From: an uncultured bacterium
GTDB lineage: Bacteria > Cyanobacteriota > Vampirovibrionia > Gastranaerophilales > Gastranaerophilaceae
Assembly: GCA_900547155.1 (NCBI GenBank)
Contig: URFH01000034.1
Location: 1-25,611, forward strand
DNA length: 25,611 nucleotides
Direction of reading: 5' to 3'
The notes below the pieces were generated by a model. It worked only from the letters and a program-made list of their open reading frames with translations. It did not search any database and had not been told where the DNA came from. Position 1 is the first letter of the stretch; each line of letters begins with the position of its first letter. This document shows positions 24,647 to 25,611 of the stretch, in pieces. The translations under genes were made by a program, and so were the position numbers.

Positions 24647-25372
24647 TTAAATGTTAGCTCCGCCGTCTTTTTTCATTTTATCCAGCGCTTTTTTTGCGCC
24701 TGATTTTTCTTTTGCGAGTTTTATTACAAAATCAATAGCCTCCGCGTCACGCGCTATTGCTTCTTTCAGCCCGATAATTTCACCCACGGACATGCCGGAA
24801 AAATCGCCTTCTTTTATATCAGAAAACGCTTTTTTGAAATTTTCCTGCGTTTCTTCGTCATAACCCGGAAGATTCATCGTAAACCCGTACCATTTATGGA
24901 ATTGGTGAATCATATAATAGATATTGACCGGCAAATCGCGCAAAACAAACATTGCGTCGGTTTTTAATGCAAAAGAAAACTTCTTTTCCGTAAAAATGCC
25001 CAGCGCAATGTTTAAATAAAGAGCTTTTAGCCCTCTCAGCGGGGTAATGAAGCCTTCTTCTTCCTTTATTACGGAGAGAATTTTATCTGCAAACGGAGGT
25101 TTCCAGACACCTGTCCCATGCTCTTTTATGTAAACCAAAAGGTTTTCTGGGGTTTCGAGGTTTTGCAGGATTATATTTTTTACACAAAAATCCATTTTTT
25201 CTTTGTTTTTTTCGGTTTCAGTGGTGAGGCGCATTGTTGTATTTGCGTCGATGTGGGTTTTTGTGGTGGAATTTGTATAAGTTTTTGGTTTTAGTGAATT
25301 TTTAAGGTTTTCAAGGCGACTTTTGCGTCTTTTCAGAATAAAATCCACTATTTTTTGAATAAAGTTTGACAT
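24647..25372 (-). CDS. Hypothetical helical protein heading the nitroreductase operon
   Basis: I do not recognise this 241-residue protein. The N-terminus (about 1-30) is strongly basic (FILKRRKSRLENLK), followed by a Thr-rich linker with TNSTTKTHIDANTT. Residues 75-241 look globular and helical, with aromatic patches (KWYGFTMNLPGYDEET, VNIYYMIHQFHKWYG). No signal peptide or catalytic motif is seen. A good promoter lies at 25379-25407, but the ATG at 25372 has no ribosome binding site and coincides with the predicted transcript start. It may therefore be leaderless, or translation may begin at the later ATG at 25195 (MDFCVKN), which has AAAGA upstream. Confidence 0.65.
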   Translation of the reverse strand: MSNFIQKIVDFILKRRKSRLENLKNSLKPKTYTNSTTKTHIDANTTMRLTTETEKNKEKMDFCVKNIILQNLETPENLLVYIKEHGTGVWKPPFADKILSVIKEEEGFITPLRGLKALYLNIALGIFTEKKFSFALKTDAMFVLRDLPVNIYYMIHQFHKWYGFTMNLPGYDEETQENFKKAFSDIKEGDFSGMSVGEIIGLKEAIARDAEAIDFVIKLAKEKSGAKKALDKMKKDGGANI

Positions 25373-25378
25373 TCTATT

Positions 25379-25407
25379 ATTTTAATTCTGATTGCGGTTT
25401 CAGTCAA
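25379..25407 (-). promoter_or_regulatory. Promoter of the unknown-nitroreductase-HAD operon
   Basis: TTGACT (25402-25407), a 17-base spacer and TAAAAT (25379-25384) on the minus strand. The predicted start is at about 25372, the first base of the upstream-most start codon. Confidence 0.65.
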
Positions 25408-25417
25408 TTACATAAAG

Positions 25418-25449
25418 CCCCCTCCACCCTCCACACCACTCTCCACTCC
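25418..25449. other. C-rich polypyrimidine tract before array 3
   Basis: CCCCCTCCACCCTCC and following bases form a strongly strand-biased pyrimidine run. It ends about 10 bp before the third repeat array and resembles 19796-19833 before array 1 in composition and relative position. Confidence 0.7.
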
Positions 25450-25459
25450 ATTTTTCCCG

Positions 25460-25611
25460 GTAAAAAGTAAAGAATATTAATTTTTCGACGCCTATGAGCG
25501 AAGCGAATCGAGCTAGAAAAATTAATGTTCTTTACTTTTTACGCCAAAGCACCAAACCCAAAGTAAAAAGTGAAGAATGTTAATTTTTCGACGCCTATGA
25601 GCGAAGCGAAT
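25460..25611 (+). repeat. 103-bp hairpin repeat, array 3 (runs off the window)
   Basis: Same orientation as array 1. The first unit has arms at 25460-25486 and 25516-25542 around a 29-base loop identical to array 1. Its left arm differs from array 1 at two positions (gtaAag and atAtt). The second unit starts at 25563, again 103 bp later, and is cut by the window end within its loop. The spacer with GCACCAAACCC is also conserved. Confidence 0.92.

Overview
This AT-rich window reads as one continuous bacterial chromosomal segment. Housekeeping genes (purA, HU, tig-clpP-clpX, lysC, glnA) are interleaved with several type IV prepilin-like proteins, large TPR proteins, a FliO-like protein and small lineage-restricted proteins. 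That mixture, together with pilin-like proteins carrying a VDVNG..GPNK.GYD motif and alpha-type glutamine synthetase, resembles gut-associated non-photosynthetic cyanobacteria (Melainabacteria/Vampirovibrionia, order Gastranaerophilales). This placement is an inference from memory of such genomes, not a computed result.

Layout. 1-1000: ankyrin-repeat secreted protein, tRNA-Lys(TTT) and an odd tRNA-derived composite repeat in its leader. 1012-3216: purA, a small coiled-coil protein and HU, separated by a strong bidirectional terminator. 3387-5122: prepilin-like protein, dCMP deaminase-like protein, a convergent unknown gene and tRNA-Arg(CCG). 5181-7166: HIT protein followed by a membrane-anchored TPR protein. 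7214-10512: the classical tig-clpP-clpX chaperone/protease cluster (minus strand). 10680-12119: two tandem paralogous pilin-like proteins, abutting tail-to-tail with a uridine kinase-like P-loop kinase. 13096-18028: a compact minus-strand cluster in the order fliO-like, neuB-like, kdsC-like phosphatase, TPR protein, lysC. 18171-19535: glnA with its own promoter and terminator.

19536-25611 is the most unusual part. A large SNF2 helicase gene and a three-gene operon (unknown protein, nitroreductase, HAD hydrolase) are separated and bordered by arrays of a 103-bp repeat. Each full unit can form a 27-bp stem with a 29-nt loop, and units recur with exactly 103-bp phase. Arrays occur at 19849-20090, at 23313-23430 (inverted) and at 25460 to the window end. 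The differences between copies that fall in the stem all toggle a Watson-Crick pair to a G.U pair in one strand orientation, which suggests an RNA structure read in that orientation. A separate 23-bp inverted repeat lies just before the middle array.

Pathways: tig-clpP-clpX couples nascent-chain folding with ATP-dependent proteolysis; purA and glnA serve purine and nitrogen metabolism; the fliO/neuB/kdsC-like cluster suggests a nonulosonic-acid surface sugar made near a flagellar export gene; the prepilins probably feed a type IV pilus or pseudopilus assembled elsewhere in the genome.
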